In this document: positions 56,678-64,000 of the stretch, piece after piece
Numbering within the stretch: the first letter of the stretch is position 1
Layout of the letters: each line of letters opens with the position of its first letter
Assembly: GCA_033238645.1 (NCBI GenBank)
Contig: BQXR01000002.1
Coordinates: 186,001-250,000 of the forward strand
Reading direction: 5' to 3'
Source: Thiomicrorhabdus sp033238645
Lineage (GTDB): Bacteria; Pseudomonadota; Gammaproteobacteria; Thiomicrospirales; Thiomicrospiraceae
DNA: 64,000 bases
Notes under the pieces: generated by a model
What the model was told of the DNA's origin: nothing
What the model saw: the letters and a program-made list of their open reading frames with translations, nothing else
Databases searched by the model: none
Made by a program: the position numbers and the translations under genes

Positions 56678-57763
56678 TTACATTTTTGAGTATAGTTCGC
56701 GAAGAAGCTCTGGCGTTACTTTCTCTTTCCAGCTTGGCCCGTAAACATTCTCCCAAAGAGGTGCTAGACCAGAAGCGGTACGGATCATCTTATCCATATC
56801 TGCTTCTGAAAGGTCTTTGGTGATACCTTTTGGCAGCGTGATGTTATGCTTTTTCAGCATCTCACGGAAAACCTTAACACCTTCAGGGTAGAAGTCTTCA
56901 AGTGCATCAAACGCGATACAGTTACCAATACCATGGTGATAACCCATTACATAAGATAAACCGTAAGATAGTGCGTGACAAGCACCTACTTGGCTATATG
57001 CGATACTCTGTCCACCCATGTAAGAAGCCATCATTAACTTCTCATCTGAATCAGGGTGATCTTCAAGAAAGACTTGGTTACAGAGGTCTAAAGACTTCTC
57101 TCCGAAAGCACGTGCGAATTCATTGATGTAAGTCCCGTTTAGGGCTTCAATATTGTGAATGTAGCAATCCATTCCCGTGTAGAACCACTGGTCGCGAGGG
57201 ACACCTTCCAAAAGGTCTGGGTCCATAATGATCTGGTCATAAACTGTGTAATCAGAGTTCATACCTAGTTTCTTATCAGGTCCCGTTAAAACGGTGGTAC
57301 GGGATGCTTCAGCACCTGTTCCAGAGATGGTTGGAATACCAATGTGATGAACCGCTGGGTTCTTGATCAGATCCCAACCTTGGTAAGATGCTGATCCGCC
57401 TTCATTGGTTAGCATAAGCGCAACGGCTTTGCCTAAATCTAAAGCAGAACCACCACCCAAACCAACTACGCTGATAGGATTGTTGCCATTGTTGTTTTTA
57501 GCAGCAAATGCTTGAACTTCTACGGTAAGCGCATCAACATACTTTGTTTTTGGCTCATCGGTTACGTCTAACCAAATAATCATATCGTTGTCATTGGCTG
57601 GAACACGCTGGCCTAATGGTTTATCTTTATGAACTTGATCGACTAAAAAGACGGCAAAATCACCAACTTCTTTACGCTCTGCAGCAATGACATCATCTAG
57701 CTGGTCAAATGCGCCACGACCAAAAATCATCTTAGGGACAGTTTTAAAATTACGAAACTTCAT
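56678..57763 (-). CDS. kdnB: Kdo 8-oxidase KdnB
   Basis: Iron-type alcohol dehydrogenase that oxidises the C8 hydroxyl of Kdo to an aldehyde for KdnA. 361 residues: nucleotide-binding VGLGGGSALDLGKAVA, GIPTISGTGAEASRT, and likely metal ligands Asp/His in GMDCYIHNIEA, His in GACHALSYGLS and His in GYHHGIGNC. It sits 26 bp after kdnA in the same direction. The pairing with kdnA and kdsB, as in Shewanella, supports the specific assignment. The 56435-56677 spacer has a GTTGAG/CTCAAC stem at 56616 and nothing else. Confidence 0.88.
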   Translation of the reverse strand: MKFRNFKTVPKMIFGRGAFDQLDDVIAAERKEVGDFAVFLVDQVHKDKPLGQRVPANDNDMIIWLDVTDEPKTKYVDALTVEVQAFAAKNNNGNNPISVVGLGGGSALDLGKAVALMLTNEGGSASYQGWDLIKNPAVHHIGIPTISGTGAEASRTTVLTGPDKKLGMNSDYTVYDQIIMDPDLLEGVPRDQWFYTGMDCYIHNIEALNGTYINEFARAFGEKSLDLCNQVFLEDHPDSDEKLMMASYMGGQSIAYSQVGACHALSYGLSYVMGYHHGIGNCIAFDALEDFYPEGVKVFREMLKKHNITLPKGITKDLSEADMDKMIRTASGLAPLWENVYGPSWKEKVTPELLRELYSKM

Positions 57764-57789
57764 TGAGTAGGATTCCTTGATCGTTATTC

Positions 57790-58977
57790 TTATTTGTTAA
57801 ATACGTTTGCAAATGCATCAATACGTGACTGAATATCTTCTTCAGACCATGATAGTTGAATCAACATAGAAACTGTACGGCAGATGATTGCATCTGATTT
57901 TGGTGTCTTAATTTGTGTGTAATCTGGACGGTCTTCAATTAGGTGAATCGGCAGTTTAGCAGGCGCCGTCATATTATGAATGTGTGTCCAGTTTTTAACA
58001 TAGTGCCAGTTGTTACCATACCAGTAGAAAACGGCTGGAACACCTTCATCGCCAAGGCCTTTAACCACTGCGCGCGCGCGTTCTTCGGTTGGTAGGAAGA
58101 TGCTTAAGAATCCTGCATTATCCCCCTCTTCATCTGGTAGTTCACGGAAAGTAACTTCTGGGTACTGAGCTAAAGCATCTTTTAGTGCTTTCTTATTTTT
58201 ACGCTGCGTCTCTAAGATACGCGGTAGCTTCTTCCATTGAGCAACACCCACTGCGGCATTCATCTCAGAGATACGGAAGTTAGTCCCCATAATAGGGTGG
58301 CTCTCTGCTCCACGATCCATACCGATATGGTCATGACCGTGATCAGAGAACATGTGAGTGTTGTTGTAGATAGTGTCATCATTGGTCAACACAGCTCCTC
58401 CTTCACCACAAGAAACTGTTTTTACTGAATCAAATGAGAAACACCCGACTTGACCAATAGTCCCTAATGCTTGACCTTTGTAAGTCGCGCCCGTTGCCTG
58501 ACAAGCATCTTCTAATAGAATAATATTGTGCTTATCACAGATCGCTTTGATCTCATCCATTTTCCCCATCGATCCACACATGTGAACAAAGTTGATCGCT
58601 TTAGTACGAGGCGTAATAACTGCTTCAACCCCTTCAGGAGAAAGCGTTAGAGTTTCATCGATCTCTGCAAAAACAGGAATCGCCCCTGCAAATACAATGG
58701 CTTCTACACTGGCAACGAAAGTAAATGGTGGCACGATAACTTCATCACCGGCACCAATACCAGCTGCCATTAAAGCAGTGGTTAAAGCGTTAGTACCACT
58801 AGAAACTAGGTGAGTGTGTTTAGCACCTGTCGTTTCACAGATCATCTGCTCTAATTCACGTGCTTTCCAAACGTCATTTCGCATGCCGTCAAAGTTGTAA
58901 CGGAAGGTGAATCCTTTTTCCATGACTTCATTAATTTGTTCTTTTTCGGATTCATCAAAAATCTCAAAACCTGGCAT
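57790..58977 (-). CDS. kdnA: 8-amino-Kdo aminotransferase KdnA
   Basis: PLP-dependent DegT/DnrJ/EryC1-type sugar aminotransferase that turns the KdnB product into 8-amino-8-deoxy-Kdo. 395 residues: THLVSSGTNALTTALMAAGI, ILLEDACQATGATYKGQ, and the Schiff-base Lys in FSFDSVKTVSCGEGGAVLT. AGGAG sits five to nine bases before the ATG. 47 bp downstream of gmk, so probably read from the gmk promoter. With kdnB, kdsB and waaA it forms a complete Kdo8N module. Confidence 0.9.
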   Translation of the reverse strand: MPGFEIFDESEKEQINEVMEKGFTFRYNFDGMRNDVWKARELEQMICETTGAKHTHLVSSGTNALTTALMAAGIGAGDEVIVPPFTFVASVEAIVFAGAIPVFAEIDETLTLSPEGVEAVITPRTKAINFVHMCGSMGKMDEIKAICDKHNIILLEDACQATGATYKGQALGTIGQVGCFSFDSVKTVSCGEGGAVLTNDDTIYNNTHMFSDHGHDHIGMDRGAESHPIMGTNFRISEMNAAVGVAQWKKLPRILETQRKNKKALKDALAQYPEVTFRELPDEEGDNAGFLSIFLPTEERARAVVKGLGDEGVPAVFYWYGNNWHYVKNWTHIHNMTAPAKLPIHLIEDRPDYTQIKTPKSDAIICRTVSMLIQLSWSEEDIQSRIDAFANVFNK

Positions 58978-59024
58978 GCGTTGCTCCTAAAATGGCAATA
59001 TATTTGGGGATATTAATTTGTGTG

Positions 59025-59642
59025 TTAGTTAGATTCAATCAGTGATTGAAATAAAAATCTATGTGTGTGTAGTTGATTTGATTTGTTCAATCGACCCGCA
59101 CTGAAAATACTGTGCAACTCTTGTAAGGCAACATCAAAAACATTGTTAATCACAATGTAGTCAAATTCGCAGTAGTGAGACATTTCACTTTGTGCTTCAG
59201 TCATGCGGCGTGCGATGATCTCTTCACTATCCGTACCACGGCCATGCAAACGCTTGTTTAACTCCTCTAAAGAGGGCGGAAGAATAAAGATAGAAATTGC
59301 ATCAGGTATTAGTTGTCTAACCTGTTGAGCGCCTTGCCAATCAATTTCTAAAATAACATCTTTTCCAGTATCGAGCTGTTTTTGAACACTGCTTGCAGAG
59401 GTACCGTAAAAATTATCAAATACCTTTGCGTGTTCAAGGAAGTCATCCTGCTCAATTTTTTGCTCAAACTCATCAACAGTTAAAAAGTGGTAGTTAACAC
59501 CATCTTCTTCACCTGGTCGAATGGGGCGAGTTGTACTTGATGTAGAGACAACAATACGGTTATCTAGGCCAATTAGTTTATTAACTAAAGAGGTTTTTCC
59601 AGCACCAGAAGGGGCTGAGATAATATAAAGTGAACCGTGCAT
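59025..59642 (-). CDS. gmk: Guanylate kinase
   Basis: Phosphorylates GMP to GDP. About 205 residues: P-loop ISAPSGAGKTSLV at the N-terminus, TRPIRPGEEDGVNYHFL and EIDWQGAQQVR. The ATG at 59642 has GGGAG seven bases upstream and fits family starts; a longer in-frame form to 59681 lacks support. It normally precedes rpoZ-spoT; here the Kdo8N genes separate them. Confidence 0.96.
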   Translation of the reverse strand: MHGSLYIISAPSGAGKTSLVNKLIGLDNRIVVSTSSTTRPIRPGEEDGVNYHFLTVDEFEQKIEQDDFLEHAKVFDNFYGTSASSVQKQLDTGKDVILEIDWQGAQQVRQLIPDAISIFILPPSLEELNKRLHGRGTDSEEIIARRMTEAQSEMSHYCEFDYIVINNVFDVALQELHSIFSAGRLNKSNQLHTHRFLFQSLIESN

Positions 59643-59774
59643 TCTGTTTCTCCCATGATAAATTTTCAGGTAATGGGGCATTTTAACAGAGAATTTATGG
59701 TGGTGGGGGTTAAGACATTATCATAGGCCAAGATTAGAAATAGAAGCAGACTCTGGCCTCCCGTTTAAGTTGGT

Positions 59775-59918
59775 TTATCTTTTCACCAAATTCAGTTTGC
59801 CCCCCCCCTGTTCACTAATCTGCATGGCATCGTCATCAGCTAGAATCAGTTTAGCATTAGAGGCCAGTGCATGAGCGACAGTAACGCAATTTTTTTGTTC
59901 GTTTGTTGGTGGTTTAAA
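59775..59918 (-). pseudogene. Fragment resembling an ABC-transporter ATPase
   Basis: A 48-codon open stretch without a start reads NCVTVAHALASNAKLILADD, resembling the region after the ABC signature (RVAIARALANNPKLILADEP) with decay of the Walker B Glu. It continues QISEQGGGKLNLVKR, where a nine-C run (59800-59808) encodes the glycines. There is no Walker A or signature upstream. It is in the 59682-60112 gap, which otherwise shows no gene. Identification is by eye. Confidence 0.35.
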
Positions 59919-60112
59919 TTAGTGATATCCGTACCATCCACCACTCCTAGCTAGAGTGGTTAAGTATATTTACCCGTCAATAGCTAATAATATAGACCTA
60001 GAGATTAAAAGCATAAATTATCTCATCTATGACTAGGTTTAAAACATGTAATTTTAGAGGATTTATTAAATCTTAAATGGAGGCAGGTTGATAAATCTAT
60101 TACAATGCCTCT

Positions 60113-60637
60113 ATGCATAAAGAAAGTATATTTTTAGTTGGCCCTATGGGGGCAGGAAAGTCGACGGTTGGCAGATTGATTGCAGAAAAGCTGCATTATC
60201 AATTTGTTGATAGCGACCATGAAATTGAAGCCAAAACAGGTGCGACCATTCCGATGATTTTTGATATCGAAGGTGAAGCAGGTTTTCGTGAACGCGAAGA
60301 GCATATGGTAGATGAGTTAACACAGCGTGCCGAGGTTGTTTTAGCAACTGGCGGAGGAGTGGTTGAGCGAGAAGTTAATCGTCAGCATCTACGTTCTCGT
60401 GGTTTTGTGGTTTATCTTAAATCGCCTGTCGAGTCTCTTATTCAACGAACCAAACATGATCGAAATCGCCCGTTACTACAGACGGATGATCCTGCCAAAG
60501 TTCTTACTGAGCTGATGGAAAAAAGAGAGCCTTGGTATATCGAAATGGCTGATTTAGTTATTGAAACTCAGCAAGTACCCGTCCATAAAGTGGTAAAGCA
60601 AGTGATTGACTGTTTGGAAGAACAGAAAATTGTCTAA
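60113..60637 (+). CDS. aroK: Shikimate kinase
   Basis: Shikimate to shikimate-3-phosphate, aromatic amino-acid pathway. 174 residues with P-loop GPMGAGKSTVGRLIA, the shikimate-binding DSDHEIE and ATGGGVVERE, and NRPLLQ of the lid. A TGGAGGCAGG-like site lies upstream of the ATG. aroK-aroB adjacency is classic; here 97 bp separate them and contain a 33-bp repeat. Confidence 0.96.
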   Translation: MHKESIFLVGPMGAGKSTVGRLIAEKLHYQFVDSDHEIEAKTGATIPMIFDIEGEAGFREREEHMVDELTQRAEVVLATGGGVVEREVNRQHLRSRGFVVYLKSPVESLIQRTKHDRNRPLLQTDDPAKVLTELMEKREPWYIEMADLVIETQQVPVHKVVKQVIDCLEEQKIV

Positions 60638-60653
60638 ATGTTCTCTCTGTTTT

Positions 60654-60686
60654 TTGTACCCACAAGGGGTATAAAAGCGAGGGGGG
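60654..60686 (+). repeat. 33-bp hairpin/G-tract repeat between aroK and aroB
   Basis: TTGTACCCACAAGGGGTATA then AAAGCGA and six Gs, starting 17 bp after the aroK stop. Confidence 0.8.
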
Positions 60687-60734
60687 TCTATCCCAATAAG
60701 AATAAATCCAACTAAATTAGAAGAGAATAGAGTC

Positions 60735-61817
60735 GTGAAAACATTACGCGTTGAGTTAGGTGACAGAAGTTATCCAATTTTTATTGGCCAAGGCCTTATG
60801 GGCAATGCAGAACTGGTTAAGCCTTATGTTAAAAGTAAGCAGGTTTTAATTGTTACGAATACAACGGTTGCTCCATTGTATTTAGCAGCTTGTGAAAAGG
60901 CTTTTTCTGACTTTGATGTTAAATCTGTGATTCTACCTGATGGCGAAGCCTATAAAAATCTAGAGACGCTTAATCTCATCTTTGATGAGCTAATTGGTAG
61001 TCGTTTTGATCGTGGCTGTACGCTGATTGCGCTGGGTGGCGGTGTTATTGGTGATATGACAGGATTCGCAGCAGCGTCTTTTCAGCGAGGTGTTAACTTT
61101 ATTCAGATGCCAACCACACTGCTATCGCAAGTAGACTCCTCTGTCGGTGGTAAAACAGGTGTAAATCATCCTCTTGGTAAGAATATGATTGGCGCTTTTC
61201 ATCAGCCTGAGTGTGTGGTGATTGATACAGAAACCTTAAATACTTTGGATGATCGTCAGCTATCAGCAGGCCTAGCGGAAGTGATCAAGTACGGGCTGAT
61301 TGGTGATATACCATTCTTTAAGTGGTTGGAAATCAATATCGAAAAGTTGATGGCACGTGACCCAGAAGCGTTGTCTTACGCGATTGAACGTTCTTGTCAG
61401 GATAAAGCAGATATTGTCGCTAAAGATGAGAAAGAGGCGGGGTTGCGTGCTCTATTTAATCTAGGGCATACCTTTGGTCATGCGATTGAATCAGGTATGG
61501 GTTATGGTGTTTGGTTACATGGAGAGGGCGTGAGTGCAGGGACTATGCAGGCGGTTTATATGTCTCAGTTGTTAGGGGATTTAACCGCAGAAGATCTGCA
61601 ACGTACTCAAGCAATCTTTGAGCGGGTTAATTTGCCGATCAAACCGCCTGCTATTTCAGAGATGGATAATCAAAAGTTTTTAGACTTAATGGCGGGTGAT
61701 AAAAAAGTCCAAGCGGGTATGATTCGCTTAGTGCTATTAAAGTCGATTGGTCAAGCTTATGTAACGGGTGACTATCCAGCCGCTCTTCTAGAACAAACAC
61801 TAACAGAGTGGCGTTAA
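60735..61817 (+). CDS. aroB: 3-dehydroquinate synthase
   Basis: Second step of the shikimate pathway; NAD+ and divalent-metal dependent. 360 residues: LPDGEAYKNL, ALGGGVIGDMTGFAAASFQRG, PTTLLSQVDSSVGGKTGVN, and the metal-binding LAEVIKYG plus FNLGHTFGHAIE. The start is GTG with AGAAGAG upstream. Same direction as aroK. Confidence 0.97.
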   Translation: MKTLRVELGDRSYPIFIGQGLMGNAELVKPYVKSKQVLIVTNTTVAPLYLAACEKAFSDFDVKSVILPDGEAYKNLETLNLIFDELIGSRFDRGCTLIALGGGVIGDMTGFAAASFQRGVNFIQMPTTLLSQVDSSVGGKTGVNHPLGKNMIGAFHQPECVVIDTETLNTLDDRQLSAGLAEVIKYGLIGDIPFFKWLEINIEKLMARDPEALSYAIERSCQDKADIVAKDEKEAGLRALFNLGHTFGHAIESGMGYGVWLHGEGVSAGTMQAVYMSQLLGDLTAEDLQRTQAIFERVNLPIKPPAISEMDNQKFLDLMAGDKKVQAGMIRLVLLKSIGQAYVTGDYPAALLEQTLTEWR

Positions 61818-61865
61818 ATCCGTCTTAATCTTGTTAGAGTAATTTACCCTACTTTAGGAGCCAGC

Positions 61866-62768
61866 ATGTCAAACAGCACAAAACCCTCATTAGCCTCAAA
61901 AGGTGTCAAACTCTCTTTACAAGAGAGAGTCGGTATTATTGAAGTAGAAAATGCATTCGCAACCGCTAAAATCACCACGCATGGAGGGAGTGTGTTGAGT
62001 TTTATACCTAAGTCTCCTGCGAATGCTCAAGACCTATTATGGGTAAGCCCAACTGCTGTTTACAGTGGTGAAAAACCGATTAGAGGCGGCATTCCTATTT
62101 GTTGGCCTTGGTTTGGTGCCCATCCAACCGAAGACGAAAAACCTGCTCATGGGTTTGTGCGTAACAATGTTTGGCAGCTTGAAGAGGTAAATACGCTAGA
62201 ATCTGGAGCGACTGAAGTTATCTTAAGTTTTGAATCAACACCTGAAGCTTGGGTGATTTGGCCGTATTATTTTCAGTTGGAGTTAAAAATTGAGGTGGGT
62301 GAAGCCCTAACCTTGACCCTAACGACGACTAATTTAAGTGATGATGTGATGCCTCTGACCGAAGCATTTCATACCTATTTCAATGTTAAAAATGCAAATG
62401 AGTTGAATATTATCGGCTTGGATAACTCAAGGCATCTTGATAAATTGAGCAATGCCACAGAAACTTTGCATACGGGTAATTTAGTCTTAACCCCACCGAT
62501 GGATTCTGTTTATTTAGATCAGACTGCAGACGTTATTATTGAAGATAAAGGTCATAACCGTCAGATCAAAATGACTAAGCAAGCCTCGAATTCAGCTGTC
62601 GTATGGAATCCTGGTCCTGAAACCGTTAAAGGCTTTGCAGATATTCCTGATGATCAATGGTCAACATTTGTCTGTGTAGAAGCGGGTAACATTTTTGATA
62701 ACGCTGTCTCTATTTCAAAAGGCGAAAAACATAGCTTAGTGATGAAGCTGTCTAATCTAACGCCCTAA
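61866..62768 (+). CDS. D-hexose-6-phosphate mutarotase (YeaD family)
   Basis: Aldose-1-epimerase-fold enzyme interconverting anomers of glucose-6-phosphate and related sugars. 300 residues: HGGSVLSFIP, the conserved GGIPICWPWFGAHP, AHGFVRNNVW (catalytic His), LTEAFHTYFNV (His) and the C-terminal FVCVEAGN (Glu). TAGGAG lies seven bases before the ATG. 48 bp after aroB, perhaps co-transcribed. Confidence 0.93.
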   Translation: MSNSTKPSLASKGVKLSLQERVGIIEVENAFATAKITTHGGSVLSFIPKSPANAQDLLWVSPTAVYSGEKPIRGGIPICWPWFGAHPTEDEKPAHGFVRNNVWQLEEVNTLESGATEVILSFESTPEAWVIWPYYFQLELKIEVGEALTLTLTTTNLSDDVMPLTEAFHTYFNVKNANELNIIGLDNSRHLDKLSNATETLHTGNLVLTPPMDSVYLDQTADVIIEDKGHNRQIKMTKQASNSAVVWNPGPETVKGFADIPDDQWSTFVCVEAGNIFDNAVSISKGEKHSLVMKLSNLTP

Positions 62769-62796
62769 AGCAACTATAAACCTTTTTTTAAAATCA

Positions 62797-62836
62797 ATTA
62801 GGCCTCTATCTTCTGTAAAGATTTAGAGACCTAATT
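62797..62836 (+). terminator. Hairpin after the mutarotase gene
   Basis: ATTAGGCCTCTA and TAGAGACCTAAT form a 12-bp stem with one mismatch, followed by TATTTCTATCTTT. It probably terminates the aro/mutarotase transcript. Confidence 0.6.
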
Positions 62837-62939
62837 ATTTCTATCTTTATCTATTCAGATAGTGGCAGTTTTCTATTCATTTTTACATGTTATTATTTTA
62901 GAGTTTTATAGCTAAGTGACTAATATATCTATAACTTTG

Positions 62940-62986
62940 CTATTCACTAAACTATTCACTAAACTATTCATTAATCTATTCAAAAT
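62940..62986 (+). repeat. 12-bp tandem repeat upstream of the hipA-like gene
   Basis: CTATTCACTAAA twice, then CTATTCATTAAT and CTATTCAAAAT, in the promoter region 19-65 bp before the GTG start. Confidence 0.85.
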
Positions 62987-63004
62987 CAATTGGAATGTGT
63001 CGCT

Positions 63005-64000
63005 GTGAACTCAAATGAACTAAAGATTAATTCCGTGCTGGCTTATGACAATCTAAGTAGTCTAGAGATTGCAAAACAGACAGGTTTGAGCCAGCCAACT
63101 GTCAGCCGTACTTTGAAAAAAATGTCTGTTATTAAACTAAGGGCAGGACGAACTTCCTGTTTTGCAAAAGTTAAAATAGGTCATGAACTTTCATTGTTTC
63201 AAATAAATGAGCAGGGGGGGGTAATAAAAATTGGGGTTCTATACCTTCAGCCCAATCAACGCAGTGTGATTGTAAATGGTCAGCAAGCCTATGAATATGA
63301 GGGTTTACCATTCTTTTTGTATGATGTTCTACCTGCAGGCTTTTTAGGGCGCTTTATCTTGGGTCAACTACAAAAGCAGGATGGCAAGATTACCACTCAT
63401 TCTAATAATTGGCAGGCAGGTGAAATCCTCTATTATCTAAGTCACTATGGGTGTGATTTAACAGGGAACCTTGTATTAGGTAAATATGCAACAGAACAGA
63501 GTTTAGAGCTTGAGCCACAAATGGTTTTATCACAAGATTATGATGCGATTGCCCAAAATCTATTAGAGTCGGACTATGCCTCATCCTTTGTGGGGGGTGA
63601 ACAACCTAAGTTTACTTGCTTTAGTGGTTCACAGCATTTCATCATTAAATATGCCCCTAAGTTAGGTGAAGATAATGCTGTTGCTATTCGCCATAATGAC
63701 TTGCTAGTGTGTGAGTACCTTGCTTTAGCTGTTTTGGCAGACGCTGGAGTATCAGCTTCAAAAGCTGAGTTGATTAGCTCAGAAAGGCGCTATTTACAGC
63801 TAGAGCGATTTGATCGTATCAATCATAAAGGTAGAAAGGGTCTTGTCTCTTTACGCGCAATAGACGCTGAGTATTTAGGTAAAAATCAGAACTGGCCATT
63901 GAGTGCAGATAATCTATTGCAACAAGGCTTGATAAGCCAAAACGATAGAAACACAATACATTTGTTATACGCTTTCGGAATGCTGATCGGTAACAATGAT
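63005..64000 (+). CDS. HipA-like Ser/Thr kinase with N-terminal HTH (YjjJ type), partial
   Basis: Open from GTG at 63005 through the window end (332 codons, no stop). N-terminal winged-helix-like HTH (SLEIAKQTGLSQPTVSRTL, residues 19-37), then a HipA N-subdomain (GVLYLQPNQRSVIVNGQQA, LPFFLYDVLPAGFLGR), Gly-rich ATP loop-like SSFVGGEQPKF, the Lys in FIIKYAPKLGEDN, and LVCEYLALAVLADAGVSASK. E. coli YjjJ has the same HTH-HipA fusion and is a solitary HipA-type toxin. The 3' part with the catalytic Asp lies outside. Eight Gs at 63214-63221 encode Gly71-Gly72 in frame, so slippage would cut the protein after the HTH. No hipB-like gene precedes it. Confidence 0.85.
   Translation, partial: MNSNELKINSVLAYDNLSSLEIAKQTGLSQPTVSRTLKKMSVIKLRAGRTSCFAKVKIGHELSLFQINEQGGVIKIGVLYLQPNQRSVIVNGQQAYEYEGLPFFLYDVLPAGFLGRFILGQLQKQDGKITTHSNNWQAGEILYYLSHYGCDLTGNLVLGKYATEQSLELEPQMVLSQDYDAIAQNLLESDYASSFVGGEQPKFTCFSGSQHFIIKYAPKLGEDNAVAIRHNDLLVCEYLALAVLADAGVSASKAELISSERRYLQLERFDRINHKGRKGLVSLRAIDAEYLGKNQNWPLSADNLLQQGLISQNDRNTIHLLYAFGMLIGNND
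63214..63221 (+). repeat. In-frame G8 tract in the hipA-like gene
   Basis: TGAGCA followed by eight Gs, an exact copy of the dispersed motif within coding sequence, reading GAG CAG GGG GGG GTA. Confidence 0.9.

Noticed and set aside
62940..62986. Tandem repeat as a CRISPR or plasmid iteron
   Set aside because: The unit is only 12 bp with no spacers, and there are no cas or rep genes.
63402..63584. Minus-strand frame opposite the hipA-like gene
   Set aside because: It is a shadow of the strong plus-strand coding frame.

Overview
The window is a roughly 40% GC stretch of a gammaproteobacterial chromosome. It carries a complete rRNA operon with tRNA-Ile and tRNA-Ala in the spacer, the mnmG-rsmG-parA-parB-atp block that normally lies near the replication origin, and a gmk...rpoZ-spoT...recG neighbourhood. 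Lipid A/Kdo genes and many outer-membrane proteins show a Gram-negative envelope. The 16S gene and gene order would fit a Thiomicrospira/Piscirickettsiaceae-like sulfur or marine lineage, but I cannot place the genus from the sequence alone.

Layout. 1-4.7 kb: yigZ, an AT-rich membrane protein gene with a codon repeat, a 607-bp palindromic non-coding element, a frameshifted degenerate GGDEF gene and two small unknown genes. 4.7-11.6 kb: a DinB-family gene, then a copper/silver efflux operon (Cys-rich periplasmic protein, CusB-like, CusA-like, CusC-like). 11.6-17.7 kb: rrn operon with two promoters, boxA sites and a terminator. 17.8-23.7 kb: queF, a group II truncated globin, mnmG, rsmG, parA, parB. 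23.9-31.3 kb: nine-gene ATP synthase operon plus atpZ. 31.4-33.9 kb: glmU, a small unknown gene, ubiA. 33.9-41.0 kb: envelope and unknown genes, a DHH phosphoesterase, a decayed copper-storage-protein gene, a K+ channel and a cell-wall amidase. 41.3-42.4 kb: an intact IS30-family element. 42.4-47.6 kb: small envelope genes, a GNAT, a second (604-bp) palindromic element, another AT-rich membrane protein gene, ubiC. 47.6-59.6 kb: recG, a BaiN-like flavoprotein, ridA, spoT, rpoZ, waaA, kdsB, kdnB, kdnA, gmk. 60.1-64 kb: aroK, aroB, a hexose-6-phosphate mutarotase and the start of a HipA/YjjJ-like kinase running off the window.

How the genes work together. kdnA, kdnB, kdsB and waaA together make and attach 8-amino-Kdo to lipid A; they sit between gmk and rpoZ. 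The Cus system exports Cu(I)/Ag(I) from the periplasm. glmU and the Kdo genes feed the envelope, and ubiC/ubiA perform the first two ubiquinone steps although about 13 kb apart.

The most unusual feature is at the DNA level. The window is peppered with long G (or C) runs sharing the motif TGAGCAGGGGGG, often with ATATTTT in front. Many lie just after stop codons; others lie at the centre of the two 600-bp palindromic elements, in a four-copy 33-bp hairpin repeat, and in frame inside cusB, cusC and the hipA-like gene, where slippage would switch the gene off. The two 600-bp elements have the same arms but oppositely oriented cores, as expected if the core inverts. No CRISPR array, prophage or classical defence island is visible.
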